Assembly (NCBI RefSeq): GCF_002162135.1
Contig: NZ_CP021382.1
Span: forward strand, 1,981,001-2,045,000
Direction of reading: 5' to 3'
DNA from: Cellvibrio sp. PSBB006
GTDB taxonomy: Bacteria; Pseudomonadota; Gammaproteobacteria; Pseudomonadales; Cellvibrionaceae
Length of the DNA stretch: 64,000 nt
Shown: in pieces, positions 47,454-56,506 of the stretch
How the letters are laid out: each line of letters starts with the position of its first letter
Position numbering within the stretch: position 1 is the first letter of the stretch
Translations under genes and position numbers: made by a program
The notes under the pieces: generated by a model
The model's input: only the letters and a program-made list of their open reading frames with translations
Told to the model about the DNA's origin: nothing
Database searches by the model: none

Positions 47454-47469
47454 CTGTTTAAATAAACAG
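47454..47469. promoter_or_regulatory. LexA box upstream of dinB
   Basis: CTG-TTTAAATAAA-CAG, embedded in AACTG...CAGTA, matches the gammaproteobacterial SOS box (CTG-N10-CAG with AT-rich centre and flanking TA). It sits 55-70 bases upstream of the dinB start codon. Confidence 0.85.
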
Positions 47470-47683
47470 TATCTTAAATGAGTAAGATGCCGCAACAAGT
47501 CTTTATAAGAGAAGAAACAAACATATTGCCCATCCAGCCTTCTCTCAAATGAAGTGAAGTAATGTAGCCCGAAGGAAGATGAATATCGTCACATTGTGCG
47601 ACTCGGATAAGCTGAAGAAAGGCTTTTACAAGATTAGGCAGCAGAGTGAGTTAAGTTTATTGAGGGAACCGCAGCTTAAAATC

Positions 47684-47935
47684 TTACTCATGGCCGGCTT
47701 GGCTTGCATGAAAGTATCCAGTTGCATTTTTTTGCCACCGCCGTACTCGGTTCGAATTCCGCAAAAAAACCTCGCCATTTACCATTGAGAACTCGTTTTT
47801 GTATTTCATTTCCTTGAGCACAAAGCCATAAAGCACCCGTTTAAAAATAAAGTGCTGTTCATCATTCACACCGGGCAACGTAGGTTTGTGTAAAAAATTC
47901 AGCCCACATGAATTACAAAAGGGGGATGTTTTACC
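47684..47935 (-). pseudogene. Possible gene remnant with a CxxC motif
   Basis: A minus-strand frame open for about 83 codons, without an upstream ATG or ribosome site, reads ...GKTSPFCNSCGLNFLHKP... then VNDEQHFIFKRVLYGFVLKE and on to a TAA at 47684. The FCNSCG element looks like half a zinc ribbon. It may be the decayed C-terminal end of a gene. I cannot assign a family, and chance is possible. Confidence 0.2.
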
Positions 47936-48185
47936 CAGCTGATCCGTAAATTTTCAACCGAGGCTAAAACTCCAATTATCGAAAGCTTTTTAAGAAATTA
48001 CGAAAATTTCTTCCGAACCAAGGTTCAAGCAGCTCGTTTTTGATAAAAAATAGAAAAAAAACACATTTTTTCCGTCAAAACTCTTCAAAAAACTTGAATT
48101 TTTTCTATAAAGTTTTAACTTATGCGTGTTGGAAGTTTTAATCCGTTTTATAAACTCTTTCCGAAAACAATAAAGGAAACACACC

Positions 48186-49040
48186 ATGGCTGCACGTAAA
48201 TCAAAAGCGGTTGATGCTGTTGCAAATTTAGAACAGCAATTAGCTCAATTGAAAGCCCAGTTGGCAAAAGCGCGTGTCGCTCAAGCTGCTGATCTCCAAA
48301 AACAAGTTTCGGCATTGTCCAAAGACGCTGCCAAAGCAACTGCCCAGGTAAAATCTGCTCAAAGCAAACTGGCTGCTGCTTCCAAAAAGAAAACTCCGGC
48401 CGCGGCCAAACAAGTTTCTGCTGCTAAAACAGAACTTGCGAGCGCCAAAAAAGCTGCTGCTGCTGCTAAACAAGCTGTTGCAAATGCCAAAAAAGAGGCT
48501 ACTGCTGTTAAATCTGCTAACAAAATGGCCGCTGCGCATGACAAGGCTGTTGCCAAAGCTGAAGCTGTTGTAGCCAAGCGTTTGAAAGCTGCCGCTAAAA
48601 AAGCTGCTGCTAAAAACAAACTGGCCGCTAAGAAAGCCGCTGCCAAAGCTAAAGTAGCTGAAAAGAAAGCTGCTGCTAAAGCCAAACTGGCCGCCAAAAA
48701 AGCTGCTGTTAAAGCTAAAGTAGCTGCCAAGAAAGCTGCTGCCAAGAAGAAAGCTGCTGAGAAAAAAGCAGCCGCTCGCGCTAAAGCTGCTGCCAAGAAA
48801 GCTGCAGCGCGCTCAAAAGCAGCAACCAAAAAAGCACCTCGCGCAGTCAAAAAAGCTGCTCCGAAAGCTGCAAAACCTGCCGCCAAGAAAGCTGTAGCTA
48901 AAAAAGCACCCGCCAAAAAGGTTGCCAAGAAAGCTGTAGCCAAGAAAAAGCCAGCCGCCAAGAAGGCAACTGTTGCTGGTGCAACTCCTGCCAAACGTGG
49001 CCGCAAGCCAAAGGCTGCTGCTCCTGCTGTGACTGCATAA
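48186..49040 (+). CDS. Histone H1-like, Lys/Ala-rich DNA-binding protein
   Basis: A 284-residue protein made almost entirely of Ala, Lys, Val and a few Pro. Residues 1-~40 (VDAVANLEQQLAQLKAQLAK) form a coiled coil. From ~60 onward come irregular AAKKAAAKAK and KKAAAK repeats; the tail has PAKK and RGRKPKAAAPA, an AT-hook-like GRKP. It resembles AlgP/AlgR3 of Pseudomonas and bacterial H1-like proteins that compact DNA or bind RNA. Its own terminator follows; the upstream 250 bases are very AT-rich. Repeat-driven length variation between strains is likely. Confidence 0.88.
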   Translation: MAARKSKAVDAVANLEQQLAQLKAQLAKARVAQAADLQKQVSALSKDAAKATAQVKSAQSKLAAASKKKTPAAAKQVSAAKTELASAKKAAAAAKQAVANAKKEATAVKSANKMAAAHDKAVAKAEAVVAKRLKAAAKKAAAKNKLAAKKAAAKAKVAEKKAAAKAKLAAKKAAVKAKVAAKKAAAKKKAAEKKAAARAKAAAKKAAARSKAATKKAPRAVKKAAPKAAKPAAKKAVAKKAPAKKVAKKAVAKKKPAAKKATVAGATPAKRGRKPKAAAPAVTA

Positions 49041-49063
49041 TTTCGTCATATCAGGTTTGGTTG

Positions 49064-49094
49064 AAAAAAAGGCGCTCATTCGAGCGCCTTTTTT
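49064..49094. terminator. Intrinsic terminator after the H1-like gene
   Basis: A stem GGCGCTC / GAGCGCC with loop ATTC, preceded by seven A and followed by six T, lies 24 bases after the stop. It can act in both directions and also closes the convergent PilZ gene. Confidence 0.93.
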
Positions 49095-49135
49095 ATTTAA
49101 ACAGTGGGATAGCCGATGAAATGTTCGCTTTCCGA

Positions 49136-49816
49136 TTATGTGGGGGTCAATTGCTGATCATCTACAATTTGACCAAAAACATAGGCGCACAACAATAAAC
49201 GTCTCTCCTCATCCTCTTCTGTAAACTCCACGCCGTAAACAGCAGGCAAGTTTTTGTCAGTTTCTTGCGTGCTTCGCTCCAGCCTTGATCGAATAATCGC
49301 CTCGACGATCAAATCGCGCTCCATATTGAGGACAGTGACTCTTGCACTGACACGTATCTTGTCACCAATTTCGCCGATCGGCTCTGGTAACTCCATGCGC
49401 GCCCCAGAAATACTGATGTCTGCAATCACTCCGCTCACCATCTCTTCATTGATGGCACTAAGATTTTTTACCTGAATGGGTAAGTCTACATTGACCCTTG
49501 TTGCCCCGCGGATTCCCTTGAAACTCACTTGCTCAGGATAGCTCACATGCAATATCGGATAAGGTTCCGCTGTTTGCGCTTCTACAATACTGGCAAAAAT
49601 ACCTATTCCGTTATCAACCATCATCCGGACGACCATCTTTTGCCCGGCTCGGAAACGCAAAAGCTTACCGGATGCGCGTGGGACCGATAATAAAATACTT
49701 CGCCCCGGCATACAGCCAATGAGACGGCAAGAAAATCGCTCCGGCTGACCCGCACTGTTATTCAGTTGCAGCTGCAAGGGGTAGCCGTACGTCAGTTTCA
49801 GGTCTTCAAATTTCAT
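49136..49816 (-). CDS. PilZ-domain c-di-GMP-binding protein, YcgR-like
   Basis: A 226-residue protein with a YcgR-type N-terminal domain (~1-95) and a PilZ domain (~100-220). Both c-di-GMP motifs are intact: RxxxR at R103-R107 (IRGATRVNV) and DxSxxG at D133-S135-G138 (DISISGAR). Such proteins brake flagella or adjust envelope functions when c-di-GMP is high. No flagellar gene lies nearby. The cyclic-nucleotide-domain gene is 163 bases upstream on the same strand. Confidence 0.88.
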   Translation of the reverse strand: MKFEDLKLTYGYPLQLQLNNSAGQPERFSCRLIGCMPGRSILLSVPRASGKLLRFRAGQKMVVRMMVDNGIGIFASIVEAQTAEPYPILHVSYPEQVSFKGIRGATRVNVDLPIQVKNLSAINEEMVSGVIADISISGARMELPEPIGEIGDKIRVSARVTVLNMERDLIVEAIIRSRLERSTQETDKNLPAVYGVEFTEEDEERRLLLCAYVFGQIVDDQQLTPT

Positions 49817-49979
49817 GGGTAATGTAAACCTGCAATAGCAATTGTGTATTGCACTATGATACTCAATGTTATTAATGATGACAGTTTAGCAGCCCCTCAG
49901 GCTCAATGTGTAAGGATGTAACAGGTTGCTATAGAAAGTATCAAGAAGGGAGGTATCGGAACTCAACAGCTAACGATGA

Positions 49980-50666
49980 TTATTCATTCAATGGAGAACG
50001 GGAAGCCGCTCCGGTCGAGGGAGAGTCCATCGGAGCGCCGAACTCTGTATTCCATTCCAGCAACAATAACGCCAAAGCCTTCGCCTGCTCATGGAGTGAC
50101 GCCAACTCTTCCCGAGTATCTTTTGTGCCCGCATATAGCCGGACCTGACGATGGCGATTAGCCAACTCATGCTGTAGATGCTGCGCTCTGTAGACTTCCA
50201 ATTTCCAGCGCAAGTTGTGCACTGTGTTGCGGTAGTAAATCAATTTGGTCTGGAGGGTAATGGGGCGATTAGAAGAAAGATCATCAAAAATACTGCAATC
50301 CATGGCAAACACCATGGATTGGCGGCTTGCTTCATCAGCGATCACTGTCGCAGTGCGCGGCTGCCCCACCAGGCGTGCGAGATCACCAAATACCTCGCCT
50401 GGGGTCACATAATTCACTAACTCACCGCGCCCCATATCATCAACGTAAACGGCAAGCCGACCCTTTAATAAAAAATAAAGCCAATCATCTGCGTCACCAC
50501 GTTTTAATACAATGTCCCCGGGGATATAAGAAATAATGCGCGAAGACTGAAGTAACAATTCATATTGCCAGGAATCCTGTTGCTTAACTGCTTTAAAAAA
50601 AGAGATTCCGGATAACAGCTGTTCAAGCGTGTCTCTGGGAAACTTGTGCAGCGGTTTTATTTCCAT
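49980..50666 (-). CDS. Cyclic-nucleotide-binding-domain protein without DNA-binding domain
   Basis: A 228-residue protein. Residues ~20-135 form a Crp-type cNMP domain (PGDIVLKRGDADDWLYFLLK, then the GEVFGDLARLVGQPRTATVIA phosphate-binding-cassette region). The C-terminal ~90 residues are helical, without a recognisable helix-turn-helix. In the cassette the Arg expected to bind cyclic phosphate seems present (QPRTATV). Ligand and role are unknown; it could be a regulatory subunit. Same strand as the PilZ gene. Confidence 0.82.
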   Translation of the reverse strand: MEIKPLHKFPRDTLEQLLSGISFFKAVKQQDSWQYELLLQSSRIISYIPGDIVLKRGDADDWLYFLLKGRLAVYVDDMGRGELVNYVTPGEVFGDLARLVGQPRTATVIADEASRQSMVFAMDCSIFDDLSSNRPITLQTKLIYYRNTVHNLRWKLEVYRAQHLQHELANRHRQVRLYAGTKDTREELASLHEQAKALALLLLEWNTEFGAPMDSPSTGAASRSPLNE

Positions 50667-51034
50667 GTCCTATCCTGTACAAACACCAAGTCATAACACT
50701 TATATATGATTCTCAACCAAGCAAAGCCAGCGGTATCCAAACTGGACTTTGATACATATTAGTACATTACGGGAATAGATGATTAACCGAAAGCGAATTA
50801 TCTGAATGGACAAACAGCGGTGTCAGCTCTTTGATATTGCCCTGCTTGCAGTCGCGCTATTTTTCTGTAAAGTAGTATTTCCCGCCTTGAACTGGCGGCC
50901 AAATTTCAATTAGATCCACTTTCTGTACTATACTTTTATACCTGACATACTGCGGAAGAGCTTATAAGTGAATGTATGCTCCTCCTTTATTTTCGTCGGT
51001 TTATTTCATAAAAAATAATCAGAGATGTAACCCT
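50667..51034. other. Divergent intergenic region upstream of the TonB-like gene
   Basis: About 368 bases, AT-rich. Candidate plus-strand promoters are TTGCAG / TAAAGT (16 apart, near 50848-50875) and TTGAAC / TTAGAT (17 apart, near 50887-50915). A 5-bp hairpin CCGCC-(7)-GGCGG lies at about 50882-50898. I see no open frame or RNA signature here. Confidence 0.4.
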
Positions 51035-52210
51035 ATGCGTCTAAAACCAAGAATACCTGACTATTTATCTGCGCTTTTAATTCTATTCTGCTCATATGCC
51101 CAGGCAGAGCCCTTACTTAACGGGCTGGCACTGCACCAGGAGTTAGGTAACGAGCAATTTATTGGCGCACTCTATTCGGAGACCTTAACGGACGATGCGG
51201 ATACGCTGATTAACAGCAATTCAGCCATGAGAATGGAACTCAAGATTGTAAACCCGGGTGGAATGATGATTCGCCGTTTCAGTCGTATGTGGATTGAAGG
51301 CATGGCGATTAATAACACCAACAGCGTACTGACGGCCCAAGCGGATAACATGGTGGAATTTGACGGACTGTTCAAGGGCCGGCTGGAAGCCAATGACCAT
51401 ATAGTATTTGCCCAGACCCCAGGTCAGGGGCTCGCCGTCTCGGTCAATAATGTGCAACTGGGGCGCATCGCCGACGACCAGTTTTTCCCTATGCTGCTGC
51501 GTACCTGGATTGGCCGGGTTCCCTTATCCTCAACTTACCGTGAAGAATTATTAAAAGTCGGCGATGTGAATGCAGATTTACGCAGCCGATATGAGCGCAT
51601 TCAGCCTTCTGCCGCCCGTGTAGCTGCAGTTACCGCCTGGACTCAGCCAGAAGAGCCTGAACCAGCACCGGCTCAGGTAGCAGTGGCTAAGCCCGCGCCG
51701 AAACCGCAACCGGCGACACCAACAGCAACTCCGGCTATCGAAGCACCGAAAGTGGAATTGCCCAAATTGGCTGAAGAGACACCCAAGCCTGAACCGGAGA
51801 AACCTGCTGTTGCGGCAAGACCGGAGCCAAAAGAGCAGCCAAGACCAGTCGCAGCCCCCCCTTCACGTGAGGAAGAGGAAGAAGACAACGAACCAGCACT
51901 TACGGCTCAATCGCTTTTGGCTCGTCAGTTCTATGTGTCAGATTTATTAAAGAAAATTCGTACCAATGTGAAATATCCTCGTCGTGCTTTGGATCGAGGT
52001 CATGAAGGTGGTGTGCGGATTTCTATTGCCATTGATCGGCAAGGCAACATCAAGAGCATGTCATGGTTGGAAGAAACACGTCACGACACGCTCAATAAAG
52101 AAGCCTGGGAAGCCATTCAGCGCTCATCACCCTTCCCTGCTGTGCCCGATGCCATCCCCGGCTCAGGTTTCGAGTTCTCTGCCCCCATTACTTTCGCATT
52201 ACCCAAATAA
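51035..52210 (+). CDS. Exported protein: chalcone-isomerase-like domain fused to TonB C-terminal domain
   Basis: A 391-residue protein. The Sec signal peptide ends near AQA/EP (residue 24). Residues ~27-180 resemble bacterial chalcone-isomerase-like domains (NEQFIGALYSET, then FSRMWIEGMAINN, GLAVSVNNVQLG, and LLRTWIGRVPLSSTYREELL). A Pro/Glu/Lys-rich spacer (~190-285) leads to a TonB C-terminal domain (~300-391: VKYPRRALDRGHEGGVRIS, WEAIQRSSPFPAVP). Unlike TonB there is no retained inner-membrane anchor, so energy transduction in the usual way is doubtful. An upstream ATG (50972) is possible but gives a poor signal peptide. A terminator follows. Confidence 0.8.
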   Translation: MRLKPRIPDYLSALLILFCSYAQAEPLLNGLALHQELGNEQFIGALYSETLTDDADTLINSNSAMRMELKIVNPGGMMIRRFSRMWIEGMAINNTNSVLTAQADNMVEFDGLFKGRLEANDHIVFAQTPGQGLAVSVNNVQLGRIADDQFFPMLLRTWIGRVPLSSTYREELLKVGDVNADLRSRYERIQPSAARVAAVTAWTQPEEPEPAPAQVAVAKPAPKPQPATPTATPAIEAPKVELPKLAEETPKPEPEKPAVAARPEPKEQPRPVAAPPSREEEEEDNEPALTAQSLLARQFYVSDLLKKIRTNVKYPRRALDRGHEGGVRISIAIDRQGNIKSMSWLEETRHDTLNKEAWEAIQRSSPFPAVPDAIPGSGFEFSAPITFALPK

Positions 52211-52226
52211 ACGGCAGTACCGAGAT

Positions 52227-52254
52227 AAAAAAACCACCGCAAGGTGGTTTTTTT
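52227..52254. terminator. Terminator after the TonB-like gene
   Basis: AAAAAAACCACC-GCAA-GGTGGTTTTTTT forms a 12-bp stem with a GCAA loop and T-tract between two convergent genes. Confidence 0.92.
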
Positions 52255-52260
52255 ATGTTC

Positions 52261-52827
52261 TCAAGAAAGTTTGCTGAGTCGCTGCTCGATCACTTTTTGG
52301 ATACTTTTTCGCTCCAATTCTGAATGCTCTATCAAACGATCAAGATGAATGGCGTGCAGATGCAAACACGGAGTCGAAGCATCCAGCTCTCGCAAGTCAC
52401 CTTTCATTAATACCGGCAAAAATGGTTTATTAGCTGGCAACTGTTGCCTGACCACACGCAGCCCCATCTGCAAGGGAACATTTTTGAACTTGCTTTGACC
52501 ACCACGGAATGGAATCGAGAGAAACAGGGCAGGTTTGCCCTCATGGATTCCGGGAATAATATTCAACCCTGTGGCGGTCACTGATTCCGCCGGAATACCA
52601 TTAAAAGTATCATGAGGAGCATAGGGATTTGGCAAGATGACCAATTTGCGGTCTTCTTCTTTAGGGAAAAAAATATTGTAATTGGTGTACAGCTGTTCAA
52701 CCGACCCTGAAAAAACACACAGCCGATTTTCAAAACCCATAACAAAATCAATAGCCCGTTGGCGCTGCTTAAAGGCTTCCAGATCCCATACAAGGTCTTT
52801 ATTGTCGTTCGCGATACTCACATGCAT
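52261..52827 (-). CDS. Hypothetical protein, 188 residues
   Basis: A soluble 188-residue protein with no signal peptide and no membrane segment; I do not recognise a family. Mixed alpha/beta composition, a segment ILPNPYAPHDTFNGIPAESV and a central SIPFRGGQSKFKNVPLQMGL. The C-terminus is helical and charged (IEHSELERKSIQKVIEQ). The start ATG at 52827 is 4 bases after AGGGG; a GTG two codons on is also possible. Base and amino-acid use look like normal coding DNA. Confidence 0.75.
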   Translation of the reverse strand: MHVSIANDNKDLVWDLEAFKQRQRAIDFVMGFENRLCVFSGSVEQLYTNYNIFFPKEEDRKLVILPNPYAPHDTFNGIPAESVTATGLNIIPGIHEGKPALFLSIPFRGGQSKFKNVPLQMGLRVVRQQLPANKPFLPVLMKGDLRELDASTPCLHLHAIHLDRLIEHSELERKSIQKVIEQRLSKLS

Positions 52828-52943
52828 CCCCTGTAGATATAAATTAGCGGGGCTACATCAACCAACGCCCTTTCGCCGAAGTGTGATGTGGCGTTTAGCC
52901 ACATCGATCAACACACGAAAATCTACCTCAAACACATTGCGTA

Positions 52944-53300
52944 TCAACGCGCGTCCTTTTCTTTCGACGCTTTTTCCATTTCTTTCAGGTTTTGCAAGAG
53001 TTCGCGTAACTCTTCAAGCCCCTGCTGGGAAAATAATAATCCACTACGGCTGGGCCCGATATATTCACGCTCTTCGATATCCATACAGCGCTCGCGAATC
53101 TCATCCAGTTCGGGATTGTGACGCAAAGGTACTGCTGCGAAAACACGCCAGTCATTTTCACTGGCCTGGCCATTCAATACCAACTCTAGCAGAGCAATGA
53201 CATTATGCCGTTGGATACGATAGCGGGGTGTGCGAACCCACATCAAGACCACCAGTATTACGATAAAGATCAGTATCGTCAGTACCAGTGTCGCAAACAT
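52944..53300 (-). CDS. Small membrane-anchored protein of unknown function
   Basis: A 118-residue protein with an N-terminal membrane span (FATLVLTILIFIVILVVLMW) followed by a basic stretch and a soluble domain (HNVIALLELVLNGQASENDW) ending in a charged coiled coil (GLEELRELLQNLKEMEKASK). I recognise no named family. It lies 2 bases downstream of prfC and is surely co-transcribed with it, although a functional link is not evident. Confidence 0.8.
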   Translation of the reverse strand: MFATLVLTILIFIVILVVLMWVRTPRYRIQRHNVIALLELVLNGQASENDWRVFAAVPLRHNPELDEIRERCMDIEEREYIGPSRSGLLFSQQGLEELRELLQNLKEMEKASKEKDAR

Positions 53301-53302
53301 GA

Positions 53303-54880
53303 TTAATGCTCTCGCGTTGCGCGGAAGCGGACATCCGGGTGACGCTCTTCCGTCAATGACAAGTTGACTCTTGTAGGAGCCAGATAAGTCAAATGGCCAC
53401 CGCCATCCAATGCCAGGTTATCGGCACATTTACGCTTGAATTCTTCCAGTTTTTTAGCGTCAGCACAATCAACCCAACGCGCGGTCGTGACGTTGACCTG
53501 CTCGTACATAGCCTCCACTTTGTATTCGTCTTTCAAGCGGTAGGCCACCACTTCAAACTGCAATACACCGACCGCACCAACCACAATATCGTTATTGTTT
53601 AGCGGGAAGAACACCTGCGTTGAACCTTCTTCGGACAACTGTTGCAACCCTTTTTGTAGTTGCTTGGCTTTGAGTGGATCTTTTAAACGAATGCGGCGAA
53701 ACAATTCTGGAGCAAAGTGAGGAATGCCCGTGAATTTCAATTCTTCACCTTCGGTGAAGGTATCACCAATCTGGATAGTGCCGTGATTATGCAGACCGAT
53801 GATGTCCCCAGCCAGCGCCTCGTCTACCGCACTGCGGTCACCAGCCATAAAAGTCACTGCATCGGCAATCCTGATATCTTTTGCCAGGCGGACATGACGC
53901 ATCTTCATACCCTGACGGTAAACACCAGAGCAGACACGCATAAATGCGATGCGGTCGCGATGCTTGGGGTCCATATTTGCCTGAATCTTAAAGATAAACC
54001 CACTGAATTTCTCTTCACCGGCTTCTACCGTTCGCTCTTTTGCGGCGCGGCTGCGCGGTGTGGGAGCCCACTCGACAAATCCATCCAGCATTTCACGTAC
54101 ACCAAAGTTCCCCAAAGCCGTCCCAAAAAACACTGGCGTCATCCGTCCGGCAAGATATTCATTGATATCAAACTGATTCGTTGCTCCACGAACAAACTCA
54201 ATTTCCTCGCGAATATCGCTGGCGTAGCTGCCCAATATTTTGGTGGCTTCTGCGCTATCCAGACCTTTGATTTGAACATCTTCCGGAATGGTGTGGCCTT
54301 TACCTTGCTGATAGACGTGAATAGTGTCGGTATAAAAATTATAAACGCCGACGAAGTCCTTTCCTGATCCAAGAGGCCAGTTTATGGGTGCGGAGGTAAT
54401 TTTCAATACGCGTTCAATTTCATCCAACAAGTCCACCGGGTCGCGGCTCTCACGATCCATCTTGTTAATGAATGACAGAATCGGCGTGTCACGTAGACGA
54501 CAAACCTCCATCAATTTAATCGTGCGATCCTCTACCCCCTTGGCACCGTCAATCATCATTAAGACAGAGTCGACTGCGGTCAGGGTTCGGTAGGTATCTT
54601 CAGAAAAGTCTTCGTGGCCGGGGGTATCTAATAAATTGACGACCCGCCCCTTGTAAGGAAATTGCATGACGGATGAAGTGACTGAAATTCCCCGCTCTTG
54701 CTCCATGGTCATCCAGTCAGATTTTGCGTGGGGTCCGCGTTTACCTTTAACCGAGCCGGCCAATTGAATGGCATTTCCCCATAACAATAATTTTTCTGTA
54801 ATGGTGGTTTTACCGGCATCCGGGTGGGAAATAATGGCAAAAGTGCGGCGTTTGGCCAGCTCGCTGGTTAATTCAGTCAT
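53303..54880 (-). CDS. prfC: Peptide chain release factor 3
   Basis: A 525-residue translational GTPase that recycles RF1 and RF2 after termination. G-domain motifs: [19 protein letters not shown] (G1), the switch region [20 protein letters not shown] (G3) and NKMD (G4, in [13 protein letters not shown]). EF-G-like domains 2 and 3 follow. Full length. Head of a two-gene unit with the small membrane protein. Confidence 0.97.
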   Translation of the reverse strand: MTELTSELAKRRTFAIISHPDAGKTTITEKLLLWGNAIQLAGSVKGKRGPHAKSDWMTMEQERGISVTSSVMQFPYKGRVVNLLDTPGHEDFSEDTYRTLTAVDSVLMMIDGAKGVEDRTIKLMEVCRLRDTPILSFINKMDRESRDPVDLLDEIERVLKITSAPINWPLGSGKDFVGVYNFYTDTIHVYQQGKGHTIPEDVQIKGLDSAEATKILGSYASDIREEIEFVRGATNQFDINEYLAGRMTPVFFGTALGNFGVREMLDGFVEWAPTPRSRAAKERTVEAGEEKFSGFIFKIQANMDPKHRDRIAFMRVCSGVYRQGMKMRHVRLAKDIRIADAVTFMAGDRSAVDEALAGDIIGLHNHGTIQIGDTFTEGEELKFTGIPHFAPELFRRIRLKDPLKAKQLQKGLQQLSEEGSTQVFFPLNNNDIVVGAVGVLQFEVVAYRLKDEYKVEAMYEQVNVTTARWVDCADAKKLEEFKRKCADNLALDGGGHLTYLAPTRVNLSLTEERHPDVRFRATREH

Positions 54881-54918
54881 AAATATACTATCGCAGGAAA
54901 TTAAAAAAACGGGCGCGA

Positions 54919-56283
54919 TTATAGCGTAGTTCGCCCTTCACTTTGGGTGCGCTGGATATATCCTTTCAACCAGCTCCAGGCCCAGAATCCCATAATCAGG
55001 TTAGCGGCTGCCGTTGCAATAAAAATACCTGTCATCTGCCACAACCACTGTCCGAGGAATGCGAGGGGCAAGAAGATATACAGCACTCGCCCCGCCGAAA
55101 TCAGCATGGCAGGCCAAGGGTGCCCGAGGCCATTAAATGCAGCATTAACGGACATGACCACACCATAGGCCCCGTAACTGAACGGTACTATCGTCAGGTA
55201 AAGCACGGTGACTTCAATCACTTCAGCATGATCGCCGAAAACGCCCGCAATCAGGTCGCCACATAGCCACAAGATCACTGCTAACAATACGCCAAAACCC
55301 AAACAAAATACGGTCAGAACTCGCTGGGCTTCAATCAGCCGCTCGTACTTTCCAGCACCGAGATTTTGGCCAAAGAACGGACCAATAACGCCCGACAAGG
55401 CATAAAAAACAATTAGCGCCAAGGGCTCAACGCGCATGGCTATACCCAGTCCGGCTACTGCATCCGTACCGTACCGGGCCACCATCATGACCACCACCGC
55501 ACTGGCCAGGGGGACAATGACGTTGGCAACCATGGCAGGAATGCCAACTTGCACAATTACACTCCAGGAGGCACGGAGTTGCAGCCAACCAATGAAAGGA
55601 TTGATCAACATCCTGACGCGATAGCGCAGAATATAAAGCGCGACCAGTACCATCAACACACGCGTGATAAGGGTAGCGATAGCAGCCCCTTGCAAGCCCA
55701 ACGCGGGCACGCCGAGTAATCCAAAGATGAATATAGGGTCCAGAACCGCGTTGAGCACCGCGGCGCCGCTCATCAGATAGCCTTGAATATTGCTCATACC
55801 CATGGCTCGCAATGCGGCCAAGCTGACCATGGGTACCATTAAACAGGGCGCGCTGAAAAACCAGATTGACATGTAACTGCGAATCAGTGGAATCAGCTCC
55901 GGGGTAGCACCCAACGCCAAAAATAATGGCTCCAGTAATATCCAGCCGATCAAGCACATAACAACGGAAACAAGCAGCGTCAGGCTCATCGCATCAGTAG
56001 CAAGACGTTGCGCGGTGAGCGCGTCGCCTTCGCCTATTGCTCGTGCTACAGCCGATGAGGTGCCTGCTCCCAAGCCAATGCCAAGGCTGGTCAGCACCAT
56101 GATGACGGGAAAGGTAAAACTCAGCGCCGCCAGGGGCTCTCTACCCACTTGCGCGATAAAGAAAGTATCTACGGCATTAAGCGACATGGTGGCCATCAAG
56201 CCCCACACCATGGGAACGGCCATGTTTTTGAGTTGTTGCGGAACCTGGCCCTCAATCAGGGTAGCTTGTAGCGATTGCGCCAT
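54919..56283 (-). CDS. MATE-family multidrug/cation antiporter
   Basis: A 454-residue polytopic protein with about 12 membrane segments in two similar halves. [40 protein letters not shown] and [20 protein letters not shown] are MATE N-half motifs; [20 protein letters not shown] is the matching C-half motif. It would export organic cations or drugs using Na+ or H+. The open frame extends 102 codons upstream with no homology; the ATG at 56283 gives the family start. Divergent from the sensor kinase gene. Confidence 0.92.
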   Translation of the reverse strand: MAQSLQATLIEGQVPQQLKNMAVPMVWGLMATMSLNAVDTFFIAQVGREPLAALSFTFPVIMVLTSLGIGLGAGTSSAVARAIGEGDALTAQRLATDAMSLTLLVSVVMCLIGWILLEPLFLALGATPELIPLIRSYMSIWFFSAPCLMVPMVSLAALRAMGMSNIQGYLMSGAAVLNAVLDPIFIFGLLGVPALGLQGAAIATLITRVLMVLVALYILRYRVRMLINPFIGWLQLRASWSVIVQVGIPAMVANVIVPLASAVVVMMVARYGTDAVAGLGIAMRVEPLALIVFYALSGVIGPFFGQNLGAGKYERLIEAQRVLTVFCLGFGVLLAVILWLCGDLIAGVFGDHAEVIEVTVLYLTIVPFSYGAYGVVMSVNAAFNGLGHPWPAMLISAGRVLYIFLPLAFLGQWLWQMTGIFIATAAANLIMGFWAWSWLKGYIQRTQSEGRTTL

Positions 56284-56462
56284 AATTGAGGTAGTGCCTC
56301 TAAAATCCAAGGGAACGATGATCAGACGGGCGAAAAAACAGCGGCAAAGTATACACCAGCACGCCCTAGCTTTCAGGCCGGGATCACGATGTGAGGGATT
56401 TTGTTGAACAACTGCGGCAAGATGTCGCAGTACAGATAAACGGGTTAAGCGCTGTTTTTCGC

Positions 56463-56468
56463 TATAAT
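56463..56468 (+). promoter_or_regulatory. Possible -10 box of the RegBA-type operon
   Basis: A perfect TATAAT lies 38 bases upstream of the sensor kinase ATG. The matching -35 (GGGTTA, 17 bases upstream) is poor, so an activator may be needed. Confidence 0.45.
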
Positions 56469-56506
56469 CTGACACAATGCAGACCCAAACTATTCCGTGA
56501 AATTCC

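Larger units (their letters stand above)
47400..48185. other. Gene-poor region between dinB and the H1-like gene
   Basis: 786 bases without a convincing gene. Left end: LexA box and presumed dinB promoter. Middle (about 47684-47950): a minus-strand frame that may be gene debris. Right end (47930-48185): strongly AT-rich, with TTCAAA and TATAAA 16 bases apart near 48088-48115 as a weak promoter candidate for the H1-like gene. A plus-strand frame (47579-47788) has GGAAG directly before its ATG but resembles nothing known. Confidence 0.5.

Noticed and set aside
47579..47788. 69-codon plus-strand frame with GGAAG before its ATG
   Set aside because: The spacing to the ATG is too short, the protein resembles nothing, and the competing minus-strand frame overlaps it; kept only as part of the gene-poor region.
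48580..48960. Repeated short units that could suggest a CRISPR or tandem repeat array
   Set aside because: The repeats are irregular codon-level AAK repeats inside the H1-like gene, with no spacers.
48359..49079. Long minus-strand frames opposite the H1-like gene
   Set aside because: Ala/Phe/Leu-rich translations are the mirror of Ala/Lys repeats; not a membrane protein.
55427..55957. 176-codon minus-strand frame inside the MATE gene
   Set aside because: Same strand, different frame of a clear transporter gene; composition is not protein-like.
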